Source of the DNA: Musa acuminata AAA Group
Lineage: Eukaryota > Streptophyta > Magnoliopsida > Zingiberales > Musaceae
Direction of reading: 5' to 3'
Length of the DNA stretch: 64,000 nt
Assembly (NCBI RefSeq): GCF_036884655.1
Contig: NC_088356.1
Location: 13,664,501 to 13,728,500 of the forward strand
Numbering within the stretch: position 1 is the first letter of the stretch; each line of letters begins with the position of its first letter. The notes beneath the pieces were generated by a model that did not search any database, had not been told where the DNA came from, and worked only from the letters and a program-made list of their open reading frames with translations. The position numbers and the translations under genes were made by a program. This document shows, one piece after another, positions 12,464 to 22,836 of the stretch.

Positions 12464-12633
12464 CTGAGCTTAAACGTAAACTGCGCTTAGACGCAAACTG
12501 TGTTTAGACGCAAACTGCGCTTAGACGCAATCTGCGCTTAGACGCAAACTGCGCTTAGACGCAATCTGATCTTAGACGCAATCTGCATTTAGACGCAAAC
12601 TGCGTTTAGACGCAAACTGTGTTTAGACGTAAA
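12464..12633 (+). repeat. 17-bp minisatellite in LTR (CTGCGCTTAGACGCAAA)
   Basis: Exactly ten 17-base units with small substitutions. The 3' LTR of K has eleven (21,046-21,232), and solo LTR L has thirteen in the opposite orientation (17,002-17,222). Confidence 0.9.
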
Positions 12634-12779
12634 CTGCACTTAATCATAAGTAATCTTAGAATCGGCTTTTGCATCAAAATAGTTTTTATCGAACGAACGC
12701 AGCTTTCGTTTTTAATCGCCGAAAGATTTCCGCTGCACTAATTCACCCCCCCCCTCTTAGTGCTCTCGATCCTAACAAT

Positions 12780-12791
12780 TGGTATCAGAGC
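12780..12791 (+). promoter_or_regulatory. Primer binding site of element K
   Basis: TGGTATCAGAGC, complementary to the 3' end of initiator-Met tRNA, two bases after the LTR end. Confidence 0.9.
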
Positions 12792-12827
12792 GGGGTATTT
12801 CTCATTTCGGATTTACACCCGAGAGAA

Positions 12828-13580
12828 ATGGCTCTTCAAGAGGGCTTTTCGGTCTTTCGTCCACCGTTCTTTAACGGATTGGACTACACTTATTGGAAAA
12901 CTCGAATGAGAGTTTTCTTGATTTCTCTAAATCTGGATTTATGGAATATCGTTGAAAACGGTTTTCAACTTCCCTCTAAACCAATGAACGAATGGTCGGA
13001 TTTAGAGAAGAAGTATTTTTCTTTAAACGCAAAGGCTATTAATGCCTTATTTTGCGCTTTGGACAAAAATGAGTTCAATCGGGTTTCTTTGTGTGAAACG
13101 GCTTTCGATATTTGGCGCACTCTTGAAATCACGCATGAGGGAACTAGTAGAGTCAAAGACTCGAAAGTTAATATTTTACTACATAATTTCGAGCTTTTTC
13201 ATATGAAACCAAGAGAAACCGTTGTTGACATGTACACCCGTTTTACGGATGTCGTCAATGGTTTAAAATCACTTGGTAAAAGCTTTTCGGATTTTGAACT
13301 CGTTAACAAAGTTTTGCGCTCACTTTCTAAAACTTGGGATTCAAAAGTAACTGCTATTCAAGAATCGAAAAACTTGAACCAATTTCCACTTGAAGAACTA
13401 ATTGGTTCATTGATCACATATGAAATGACGTGCAATGCACGTGAAGAACTTGAGAACCACCTTCCAAAGAACAGGAAGGATTTGGGACATAGAACATTTG
13501 AAGACCACTCGAGCATAAGCTCAAGTGATGGTGAACTTAAACTACAAATGAAACGAAAATTAAAAAGCAAAAAGAATTGA
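12828..13580 (+). CDS. Capsid-type Gag of element K, zinc-knuckle-less (250 aa)
   Basis: Would form the capsid shell of the retrotransposon particle in the cytoplasm. The start was placed at the ATG in GAGAGAAATGGCT, 36 bases after the primer binding site, because element H and C's gag start in the same context; an in-frame upstream extension to 12,669 runs through the LTR. Residues 1-30 carry the copia gag N-terminus (GFSVFRPPFFNG, YWKTRMRVFL). Residues ~40-190 form a UBN2-type capsid region (LFCALDKNEFNRVS, HEGTSRVKDSK, MYTRFTDVVNGL). In C a CCHC knuckle follows about 25 codons later; here it is absent. After the TGA at 13,578, the frame stays open to 13,739 with a Ser/Glu-rich tail (DESSSSEEE) also present in C and H. 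No pol follows. Confidence 0.85.
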   Translation: MALQEGFSVFRPPFFNGLDYTYWKTRMRVFLISLNLDLWNIVENGFQLPSKPMNEWSDLEKKYFSLNAKAINALFCALDKNEFNRVSLCETAFDIWRTLEITHEGTSRVKDSKVNILLHNFELFHMKPRETVVDMYTRFTDVVNGLKSLGKSFSDFELVNKVLRSLSKTWDSKVTAIQESKNLNQFPLEELIGSLITYEMTCNAREELENHLPKNRKDLGHRTFEDHSSISSSDGELKLQMKRKLKSKKN

Positions 13581-13739
13581 ACTACTTGCTTTAAACGCAA
13601 GAAGAAGAACAAAAATTGGGATGAATCGAGCTCCTCCGAAGAAGAGAAAGTCAACAAAAGCAAGGCGGCAAACTACGCCTTAACAACCTACAATGATGAG
13701 GTAATCGAAATCCCCCTAATTTATTTTGAAATTACTTGA
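13581..13739 (+). pseudogene. Gag tail after the stop, element K
   Basis: In frame with gag after the TGA at 13,578-13,580. It holds a lysine-rich stretch, then DESSSSEEEK and ANYAL, matching the segment following the zinc knuckle in element C, and then diverges into the 3' non-coding tract. It may be read only by stop-codon read-through, or may simply be decayed. The H counterpart (about 60,117-60,276) is similar. Confidence 0.6.
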
Positions 13740-16727
13740 TGCTTTCATGATGTATTTTTCTCTTTTAGTTTAGAATTAATTTTCTTAAAAATTACATGTT
13801 AAAAAAATTATTATGATCATACTAAGTAATTTCGAAAATGATAATATTACATATTTTATGATAAACAAATAAAATGATCTTGATTGAAAATATGAAATCA
13901 TGGTTAAGAAGTAATAATGTGTATTACGTTGATTTCCATTGTTATTTCTCGATTTTGATTAAAGATCATGTTTGATTTGAAGAAATGCATAATGATGAAA
14001 TTAAATATTTCGATTAACAATTTTATGCATGAGATTTTAAGCCGATGATAAGCATGTGTTATTCTCATGAGTATATTTGAAAAACTATGGCAAAAATGTG
14101 CTCGAATGCATGAACGTGTTAAGATTATTTTTCGGACATTCTTGATTCAATGTTCAAAACACTTAATTGCCATGATGATTTTACACTATATCATGTTGGG
14201 AATTATATGTTTTGGATACATAAATTTTTATGATCATGAGCTTGTTTTATCTTCATAATTGAACTTGAAAATCTATAGCAAAATCTTATCCGAATGCATG
14301 AAAGTACTAATTTCATTTTCGGATTCACTTAACAATTGGTATCCTAACAATCGGATTTTCTCATACACTTTTGAAAAATATTTTTCTAAAATAGATTTGA
14401 TGAAATGATTCTTGCTTATAAATTCCATCTTGAAATATGAATGATAGTGTCTTTGCTTGCAAAGATTTGTTTCACATACATATCTCCTATGATTCATGTG
14501 CAGAAAAAGAATTTATAAATCATAATACAATGAGATTTCTTATGCAAAAATAAAGTGCTTTTGTGATTTTTTGCTAAAGTGAATAATTATTAAAATCATG
14601 ATCTTGATAATTATAACATGAAGCTCTTTATAAATCAAGATCGTTCATTATGCTCCCTACATTTATCAAAAAGGAGTTCTTCAAATGAAATGCAACTTGT
14701 CTTTTGATTTCATGATATTTTATGAATTTCGAAATTAATTTTAATGACTTGATTATGAGTTTCAAGTTGACGATTTGATTTGAATAAGTTATGTCTAAAT
14801 CATAATCATGATCTTGCAAAATTGAAATCACAAATAATATCTTTTGGTATTCATGAATTGATACTCACAATATGAAAGTATTGGTATTCATGACTTGATT
14901 TTGATTGAAACATTACATGCTTAAATTAATCATTCTTCTATGTTTCAAAAATTCTTTAAATGCCTTATGTGATGACTGAAAATTAATTTGCTTTATGATG
15001 AATCACGAATCATGACTTGATCTATGATATTGAAATATTTTAATCATGATTCTTGGTTATATAATTCCTTTGCCCTATTAAAAGGATTTGTTGAATGGAT
15101 CATGTCCTTCTTGAACTTTCTTGATATCATGATAAGATTTTGTAATATGGCCTGTATAATAATTAAAAACTTTGGCCATTGATTTCTCCATTCTTTTCGA
15201 CAAAAACAAAGGGGAGAAAGCTTTTGCTAGTCAGAACATGCAAAGAAAAGCAAGTGCAATCTTGCACATGAAGCAAGTGTTGAATTGCCATGATTGAACC
15301 TAAGAATCTTGCTATGCTTTTGTGCCTATATGTTGTGATGAAAATATAGCTTCATGTTATAAAAACTTGCATATATTTTAAAATAGCTAGAGCTACTTCT
15401 CCTTTTGTTGATGATAAAGGGGGAGAAATATATGAATTGATACTATAAGTACCATATTTGAATTTTCATCATATTAAGATATCAAGAACTTGCATCGTAA
15501 TTCTACTTGATGATATCTTGCCATGTGATGAAATGCTACGATTTGTTGCTAAAATGATGCATGCAATACTTATGCTTTCTACGTAATGTATTGCATATGA
15601 TATGAACCTTGATTAAAATTGCCTTGATTTGAATTCAAGGTTTATCTCAATTATGGAATTTTGAAATAAGAATGATTACTCACTTTTGTCATGATTTAGA
15701 AATTGACAGAAAGGGTTTTCCCTTCTTTTTGACAATGACTAAGGAGGAGATAACTTGCTAGCACAATTAAAAAAAAAAAAAGGCAAAAATTACAAAAGAG
15801 AAGAAATTGCTATCTTGAACATCACCGATAATTGCTAGCTTGAAATGTCAAGAAAATGCAAAAACTTATTTATTTTCTTGCACATATAAAGAGAAGATGC
15901 AAATGTAACACTTGCCAAATTGTTTGCTTGCCTCATGTAAAACATTATCTCTTGCTAGTTTGGCATTTTGCTAGCTTGCACTTTGCAAAGAAAGCAAAAA
16001 TGACACTTCTCAAAAGAGAAGAAAGAGCTTGTTATCTTGAACATCACAAGCTTGCCAAACAAAAATGTGCAAAAGTGCTATCTTGCCTATCTCAAGAAGC
16101 AAAACTTGCATATCGTAAAAATTTGCTAGCTTACAACTTGCATATTTCATGAAGCAAGAGTTGCCTTCTTGAACATCTCTAAATTGCTAGCTTGCAAGTT
16201 CTAAAATGTTGCAACATTGCTAGCTTGCATGTTATAAAAGTGCTATCTTGTATGCTGTAAAACTTGCATATCTAAAACTTGATAGCTTGAATGTTCTAAG
16301 CATGATGTAACATTTGCTTCAAAACTGCATGATGATAAAACTTGATATTATGTTTTTCATGCAATGAGTTGAACAAATATCATAAACACTTGATTGTGGT
16401 ACTTCTCCTTTTTGTTGATGACAAAGGGGGAGAAGTATGTTGATGACATGACATGTTATGCATAAGTTCATAATGACGTGTTGCAAGTATTCATGATGAA
16501 TATTGCAATGACTTGAATTCAGTTTGAATTCAAGGTTCTATCAATATGGCATATTGATAGGGGGAGTTTGTTTAAACTCTGGGAGTTAAGGTTAACTCCG
16601 TTTATGATGACATGTTGCTTAGATTTTTGAATCTAAGAGTTTCTATCAATAAGGCATATTGATAGGGGGAGTTTGTTTAAACTCCGGGAGTTAAGTTTAA
16701 CTCCGTCATCAAGTAGTTGTCATCATC
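13740..16727 (+). other. ~3-kb AT-rich non-coding tract of element K
   Basis: No credible ORF. It contains polypurine-like motifs of the type GATGACAAAGGGGGAGAA near 15,190-15,215, 15,410-15,433, 15,738-15,752 and 16,415-16,436. It also has many GCTAGCTTGCA / AAGCTAGC words at 15,760-16,270. The tract is alignable in order with H (57,303-60,110) and partly with C (27,467-28,264). Confidence 0.7.
16535..16705 (+). repeat. Tandem-duplicated palindromic block upstream of K polypurine tract
   Basis: Two copies (about 16,535-16,605 and 16,641-16,705) of a block with three palindromes: TCAATATGGCATATTGA, GAGTTTGTTTAAACTC, and GGAGTTAA...TTAACTCC. Single copies occur in A (about 881-940), G, H and, decayed, C. 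Confidence 0.8.
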
Positions 16728-16741
16728 AAAAAGGGGGAGAT
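16728..16741 (+). promoter_or_regulatory. Polypurine tract of element K
   Basis: AAAAAGGGGGAGAT directly before the 3' LTR start TGTTGAATC. Confidence 0.9.
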
Positions 16742-16881
16742 TGTTGAATCTCGTATTTTGATGATGAAACTACTTGATATATGTTTATGATTTAATCTGC
16801 GTTTTGAGTGACGCAGGATGCCTCGATCAGGATGAGACAGTTAAAGCAGGAAAATCATGTTGTGCCGGAGGAACATGTCAG
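16742..16881 (+). repeat. 3' LTR of element K, first part
   Basis: The first 140 bases match the 5' LTR at 10,340. It is interrupted by solo LTR L after GTCAG. Confidence 0.92.
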
Positions 16882-19074
16882 TGTTAGGATCGAGAGCACT
16901 AAGAGGGGGGGGGTGAATTAGTGCTGCGGAAATCTTACAGCGATTAAAACCAAAAGCTGCGTTCGTTCAATAAAAACTATTATGATGCAAAAGCTAATTC
17001 ACAGTTTGTATCTAAGTGCAGTTTGCGTCTAAGCGCAGATTGCGTCTAAGCACAGTTTGCGTCTAAACACAGTTTGCGTCTAAGCGCAGTTTGCGTCTAA
17101 ACACAGTTTGCGTCTAAGCGCAGTTTACGTCTAAACACAGTTTGCGTCTAAGCGCAGTTTACGTCTAAACGCAGTTTGCGTCTAAACGCAGTTTACGTCT
17201 AAACGCAGTTTGTGTCTAAATGGAATCAAGACGTAAATGAAAACTGCACAGAACCTTGTTCGTAAAAACGCAGAAGACAGTTTGCAGTTGTAAATGAAAT
17301 CAAGACGTAAACGTAAACTGCACAGAACCTTGTTCGTAAAAGCACAGAAGACAGTTTGCAGTTGTAAATGAAATCAAGACGTAAACATAAACTGCACAGA
17401 ACCTTGTTCGTAAAAGCGCAGAAGACAGTTTGCAGTTGTAAATGAAATCAAGACGTAAACGTAAACTGCACAGAATTCGTTCGTAAAAGCGCAGAGAGCA
17501 GAGGCTAAGTAGGAGGTTTGCAGTAATGATAAAGTGCTCAAAATAAACGCAAACCAGAGATTTAGAGTGGTTCGGTCAGTCTTGACCTACTCCACTTTTG
17601 GCTTCCTCCACCGATGAGGTCACCGACGTCAACTAGAAGCCTTCCTTCAATAGGCGAAGGCCAACTACCCTCTTACAGATTCACTCCTTTTGATGGGCTT
17701 AGGAGACAACCCTTACAAATGTTTTCTCTCCTCACTTTACAACTCAAACTTGAAGAACAAAAGGAGGAGGAAAACTAGCAGTTTTGAGCTCTAAGAACCA
17801 CTGAAAAGATCAAGATTTCGGCTTGAGTTCTTGCTTCTCTCAGTGCTGAATGGGTGGGGTATTTATAGGCCCCAACCCAGTTCAAATTTAGAGCTCAAAA
17901 CGATCAAATCCCGGAATTCCGGGATCAGGCGGTTGCACCTCTTGACTGGAGAGGTTGCACCACCTGGCAGAGCTCGAAGACCGAGCTCAGGCGGTGCCAC
18001 CTCTCTGTCAGGGAGGTTGCACCACCCAGTCTTGCTCGAAGACTGAGCTCAGGCGTTGCCACCTCTTTGTCAGGGAGGTTGCACCGCCCAGTCTAGCTCG
18101 AAGACTGAGCTCAGGCGGTGCCACCTCCCGGCTGGGGAGGTTGCACCGCCCAGTCTCGCTGGGAGGCTTAGCCCAGGCGGTGCCACCTCCTGGCCTGGGC
18201 GGTTGCACCTCCTGGCACTATTCCAGATCACTGGTTGGGCTCCAAACTTAGCCCAAACCAGTCCGAATTCGGGCCCAATTGGCCCAAGATTAAGTTAATG
18301 GGATCATCTCCCATTTTCCAACTTAATCAATGTGCTAACTACGATTAGATCTAAGACAATTTCTGCAGCTTTGCTTCGGTGCATCAATCGCTTCTTCCGG
18401 CGAGTTTCCGGCGAACTTCCGTCGATCATCCGATGAACCCTCGGTGATGCTCCTGCGGACTTCCGGCAAACTCCTGGACTTTGCGACGATCCACTTGGCA
18501 AGTTCCGACGAGCTTCGCTTGGCAAGCTTCTGGACTTCTCGGATCTGTTCTCGCAGAACCTCCGACGACCGTCCGAACTTCCGTCCAACTCTCGAACTCC
18601 CAATGTGATCATGAACTTGACTCCGGCGCAACTCCCGCTGCTTGTCTAACTTTCATCGTAGTTAATCCTGCACACACAAAAACAAAAACTTCGATCGAGA
18701 CAATTAATCCTAAGCAATTAACCAAGTTGTCCGGCATGCATTGGTCCCTCGACGCTTCGTCTGATTCTTCGGCGCATCGTCCTTTCCTGCAGCCTATTGC
18801 CCAATCGGCCTGTTGGCTCCGCAACTCCGATATCCTTGGCACAATACCCGCTCTTCTTGGCCCGATGCCCGAGTCCACGACCCAAAGCCTTCTGTCAATA
18901 CGTCGACCGATCCACCGGCCCGATGTCCAATCTTCTGACATGTTCCTCCAGCACAACATGATTTTCCTGCTTTAATTGTCTCATCCTGATCGAAGCATCC
19001 TGCGTCACTCAAAACACAGATTAAGTCATAAACATATGTCAAGTAGTTTCATCATCAAAATACGAGATTCAATA
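16882..19074 (-). mobile_element. Solo LTR L (minus strand) inside K's 3' LTR
   Basis: One K/H-type LTR of 2193 bp, starting TGTTAGGATCG and ending GAGATTCAATA, flanked by TSD GTCAG (16,877-16,881 and 19,075-19,079). No internal region is left, so it arose by LTR-LTR recombination after insertion. It has a minus-strand TATA box at 17,860-17,867 and its own U3 dyad array at 17,930-18,215. Confidence 0.93.
17002..17222 (-). repeat. 17-bp minisatellite, thirteen units, in solo LTR L
   Basis: Thirteen consecutive 17-base units of CAGTTTGCGTCTAAGCG type, the complement of the K array. Three further ~70-base near repeats containing AAGACGTAAACGTAAACTG follow at 17,223-17,475. Confidence 0.9.
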
Positions 19075-21376
19075 GTCAGAAGATTGGACGTCGGGCCGGT
19101 GGATCGGTCGACGTATCGACAGAAGGCTTCGGGCCGTGGACTCGGGCATCGGGCCAAGAAGAGCGGGTATTGTGCCAAGGATATCGGAGTTGCGGAGTCA
19201 ACTGGCCGATTGGGCAATAGGCTGCAGGAAAGGACGATGTGCAGAAAAATCGGACGAAGCGTCGAGGGACCAATGACATGCCGGACAACTTGGTTAATTG
19301 CTTAGGATTAATTGTCTCGATCGAAGTTTTTGTTTTAAGTGTGCAGGATTAACTACGATGAAAGTTAGACAAGCAGCAGGACTTGCGCCGGAGTCAAGTT
19401 CATGATCACGTTGGGAGTTCGAGAGTTCGACGGAAGTTCGGACGGTCGTCGGAGGTTCTGCGAGAACAGATCCGAGAAGTCCAGAAGCTTGCCAAGCGAA
19501 GCTCGTCGGAACTCGCCAAGTGGATCGTCGCAAAGTCCAGGAGTTTGCCGGAAGTCCGCAGGAGCATCACCGAGGGTTCATCGGATGATCGACGGAAGTA
19601 CGCCGGAAACTCGCCGGAAGAAGCGATTGACGCACCGAAGCAAAGCTGCAGAAATTGCCTTAGATCTAATCGTAGTTAGCACGTTGATTAAGTTGGAAAA
19701 TGGGAGGTGATCCCATTAGCTTAATCTTGGGGCAATTGGGCCCCTGAAAGATTGAAATTGGGCCGAATGGAGCTAACCATTCGGACCCTGATTGCACCAG
19801 GAGGTGCAACCGCCTAGGCCAGGAGGTGGCACCGCCTGGGCTAAGCCTCCCAGCGAGACTGGGCGGTGCAACCTCCCCAGCCAAGAGGTGGCACCGCCTG
19901 AGCTCAGTCTTCGAGCAAGACTGGGCGGTGCAACCTCCCTGACAGAGAGGTGGCACCGCCTGAGCTCGGTCTTCGAGCTCTGGCAGAGAGGTGCAACCGC
20001 CTCAGTCAAGAGGTGGCACCGCCTGGGCTCAGTCTTCGAGCTCTGCCAGGCGGTGCAACCTCTCCAGTCAGGAGGTGCAACCGCCTGATCCCGGAATTCC
20101 GGGATTTGATCGTTTTGAGCTCCAAATTTAAACTGGGTTGGGGCCTATAAATACCCCACCCATTCAGCATTGAAAGCACATAACACACACTCGAAATCTT
20201 GCTATCTTTCTATGTTTCTTAGAGCTCAAAACTGCTAGTTCTCCTCTTTCTATTCTTCAAGTTTGAGTTGTAAAGAGAGGAGAGAAAACTTCTGTAAGGG
20301 TTGTCTCCTAAGCCCGTCAAAAGGAGTGAATCTGTAAGAGGGTAGTTGGCCTTCGCCTATTGAAGGAAGGCTTCTAGTTGACGTCGGTGACCTCGTCGGT
20401 GGAGGAAGCCAAAAGTGGAGTAGGTCAAGACTGACCGAACCACTCTAAATCTCTGGTTTGCGTTTACTTTGAGCACTTTATCATTACTGCAAACCTCCTA
20501 CATAGCTACTGCTCTCTGCGCCTTTACGAACAAGTTTCTAAGTGCTCATCTTTCCGAATCTGCATTCAGACGTAAATCGGTGTTTTCATACATTACAGTT
20601 TACGATTACGTTTTGTAACTGCAAACTGTCTTCTGCGCTTTTACGAACGTGTTTCTTTGCAGTTTACATTTACGTTTTGATTCTATTTATAACTGCAAAC
20701 TGTCTTTTGCAATTTTACGAACGAGTTTCAAGGTTTAGATGAAAATCTGCATTTAGACTTAAAACTGCATTTAGACGTAAATCGGCTTTCCTCGTACAAT
20801 TATCAGATTTCAGTTTACGTTTACGTCTTGATTTCAATTGCATACTGCCTTCTGCGAGTCTACAAACGAGTTTCAAAGTTCAGACATAAATCTGCGTTTA
20901 GACGTAAATCTGCGTTTTGACGTAAATCTGCGTTTAGACGTAAATCTGCTTTTTGCAGATTACTTTTTGAACTGTACAATAGCAGCACACTGTCTTTATA
21001 CTTCTGCTTAAACTGCTTTTGATCTAAACAAGTGATTTACGCAATCTGAGCTTAAACGTAAACTGCGCTTAGACGCAAACTGTGTTTAGACGCAAACTGC
21101 GCTTAGACGCAATCTGCGCTTAGACGCAAACTGCGCTTAGACGCAAACTGCGCTTAGACGCAATCTGAGCTTAGACGCAATCTGCATTTAGACGCAAACT
21201 GCGTTTAGACGTAAACTGTGTTTAGACGTAAACTGCACTTAATCATAAGTAATCTTAGAATCGGCTTTTGCATTAAAATAGTTTTTATCGAACGAACGCA
21301 GCTTTCGTTTTTAATCGCTGAAAGATTTCCGCTGCACTAATTCACCCTCCCCCTCTTAGTGCTCTCGATCCTAACA
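19075..21376 (+). repeat. 3' LTR of element K, second part
   Basis: Resumes after L with the duplicated GTCAG and continues to CCTAACA at 21,376. It contains a U3 dyad array (19,795-20,090), a TATA box (20,146-20,153), three 18-bp units and eleven 17-bp units. It is followed by TSD ATTGA. Confidence 0.92.
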
Positions 21377-22786
21377 ATTGACGCACCGGAGCAAGCTGCA
21401 GAAATTGTCTTAGGATTTATCGTAGTTAGCACTAATAATTAAGTTAAAAATGGGAGGTGATCCCATTAGCTTAATCTTGGGGCATTTGGGCCCCTGAAAA
21501 ACCCAAATTGGGCCGAATGGATCAACCCATTCGGACCCTGGTTGCTGTGGGAGGTGCAACCGCCCAAGCCAGGAGGTAGCACCGCCTGGGCTAAGTCTCC
21601 CAGGGAGACTGGGCGGTGCAACCGCCCCAGCTAGGAGGTGCAACCGCCTGGGCTCAGTCTACGAGCGAGACTGGGCGGTGCAACCTCTCCTGACAAGAGG
21701 TGGCACCGCCTGAGCTCAAGTTTCGAGCTCTACCAAGCGGTGCAACCGCCCCAGTCAGGAGGTGCAACCGCCTGAGCTCGGTCTTCGAGCTCCGGCAGAG
21801 AGGTGCAACCGCCCCTGATAGAGGTGGCACCGCCCAGAGGCTCAGTCTTCGAGCTCTGCCAGGCGGTGCAACCGCCCCAGTCAGGAGGTGCAACCGCCAG
21901 ATCCCGGAATTCCGGGAATTGACAGTTTTGAGCTCCAAAATTGAATTGGGTTGGGGCCTATAAATACCCCACCCATTCAGCACTGAAAGGAAGAACTAAC
22001 ACTCGAAATCTTGATATCTTTCTGTGATTCTTAGAGCTCAAAACTGTTGTAAAGATCAAAAGTTCTCCTCCTTCTGTTCTTCAAAGTTTGAGTTGTAAAG
22101 AGAGGAGAGGAAACTTCTGTAAGGGTTGTCTACTAAGCCTGTCAAAAGGAGTGAATCTGTAAAAGGGTGGTTGGCCTTCGCCTATTGAAGGAAGGCCTCT
22201 AGTTGACGTCGGTGACCTCGTCGGTGGAGGAAGCCAAAAGTGGAGTAGGTCAAGATTGACCGAACCACTCTAAATCTTGGTTTGCATTTCCTTTGAGCAT
22301 TTTACCTTCACTGCAAACTTCTCAATAGCCTACTGCCCTTTGCGATTTTACGAATGAGTTTATAAGTTCAGAACTTTCCGAATCTGCGTTTAGACGTAAA
22401 TCGGCTTTTCTCGTACGATCATCATATTTCAGTTTACGTTTACGTTTTAATTTTATTCATAACTGTTTACTGCCTTCTGCGATCTTATGAATAAGTTTCT
22501 AAGTTTAGAACTTTCTAAATCTGCGTTTAGACGTAAATCGACTTTTATCGTACGAACGTCGCATTTCAGTTTACGCTTGTATTCTGCTTTCCATCATAAA
22601 CTGCAAACTGCCTTCGTAGACCTACTTTAACGTCATCTCGCTTAATCTCAAGTTAAAGTAATCTTAGAATCGGCTTTCACATCGAAATTGTTTTTATCGA
22701 ACGAATGCAGCTTTCGTTTTAATCGCTGAAAAATTTCCGCTACACTAATTCACCCCCCCCCCCTCTTAGTGCTCTTGATCCTAACA
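21377..22786 (+). repeat. 5' LTR of element C, second part
   Basis: Begins with the duplicated ATTGA and continues C's LTR to CCTAACA at 22,786. It has a dyad array at 21,545-21,900 and a TATA box at 21,959-21,966. The 17/18-bp minisatellites of K are reduced here to single CTGCGTTTAGACGTAAATCG-like words. Confidence 0.9.
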
Positions 22787-22788
22787 AT

Positions 22789-22800
22789 TGGTATCAGAGC
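22789..22800 (+). promoter_or_regulatory. Primer binding site of element C
   Basis: TGGTATCAGAGC, two bases after the LTR. Confidence 0.9.
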
Positions 22801-22836
22801 TCGGTTAACTCTCAAACGGATTAAAACCTAAGAGAG

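Larger units (their letters stand above)
10340..12777 (+). repeat. 5' LTR of element K
   Basis: Runs from TGTTGAATCTCG to CCTAACA. Relative to C's LTR it carries about 350 extra bases (about 10,395-10,740). Within it are a U3 dyad array (11,195-11,490), a TATA box (11,546-11,553) and two short-unit minisatellites in the transcribed part (12,287-12,367 and 12,464-12,633). A C-run near 12,748-12,754 precedes the end. Confidence 0.93.
10340..21376 (+). mobile_element. Element K: gag-only non-autonomous SIRE-lineage retrotransposon
   Basis: A complete element with TSD ATTGA. The 5' LTR (2438 bp), primer binding site, a 250-codon gag, a ~3-kb non-coding AT-rich tract, a polypurine tract and the 3' LTR (2437 bp once solo LTR L is removed) are all present. 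No protease, integrase, reverse transcriptase or RNase H coding exists, and the gag lacks its zinc knuckle. The LTRs are about 98% identical by hand comparison, so the insertion is recent relative to its host C. Element H has the same architecture. Confidence 0.92.

Noticed and set aside
17002..17222. Regular short repeats resembling a CRISPR array
   Set aside because: The units are contiguous 17-mers without spacers, in an LTR of a plant retrotransposon.
18481..18975. A 164-codon plus-strand ORF and many 60-116-codon ORFs on both strands in the LTRs
   Set aside because: They fall inside GC-rich LTR repeats, recur in every LTR copy on both strands, and their wording is a translation of the dyad arrays.
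16882..19074. Boundary of a full minus-strand element
   Set aside because: Only one LTR with a perfect TSD is present, so it is a solo LTR.
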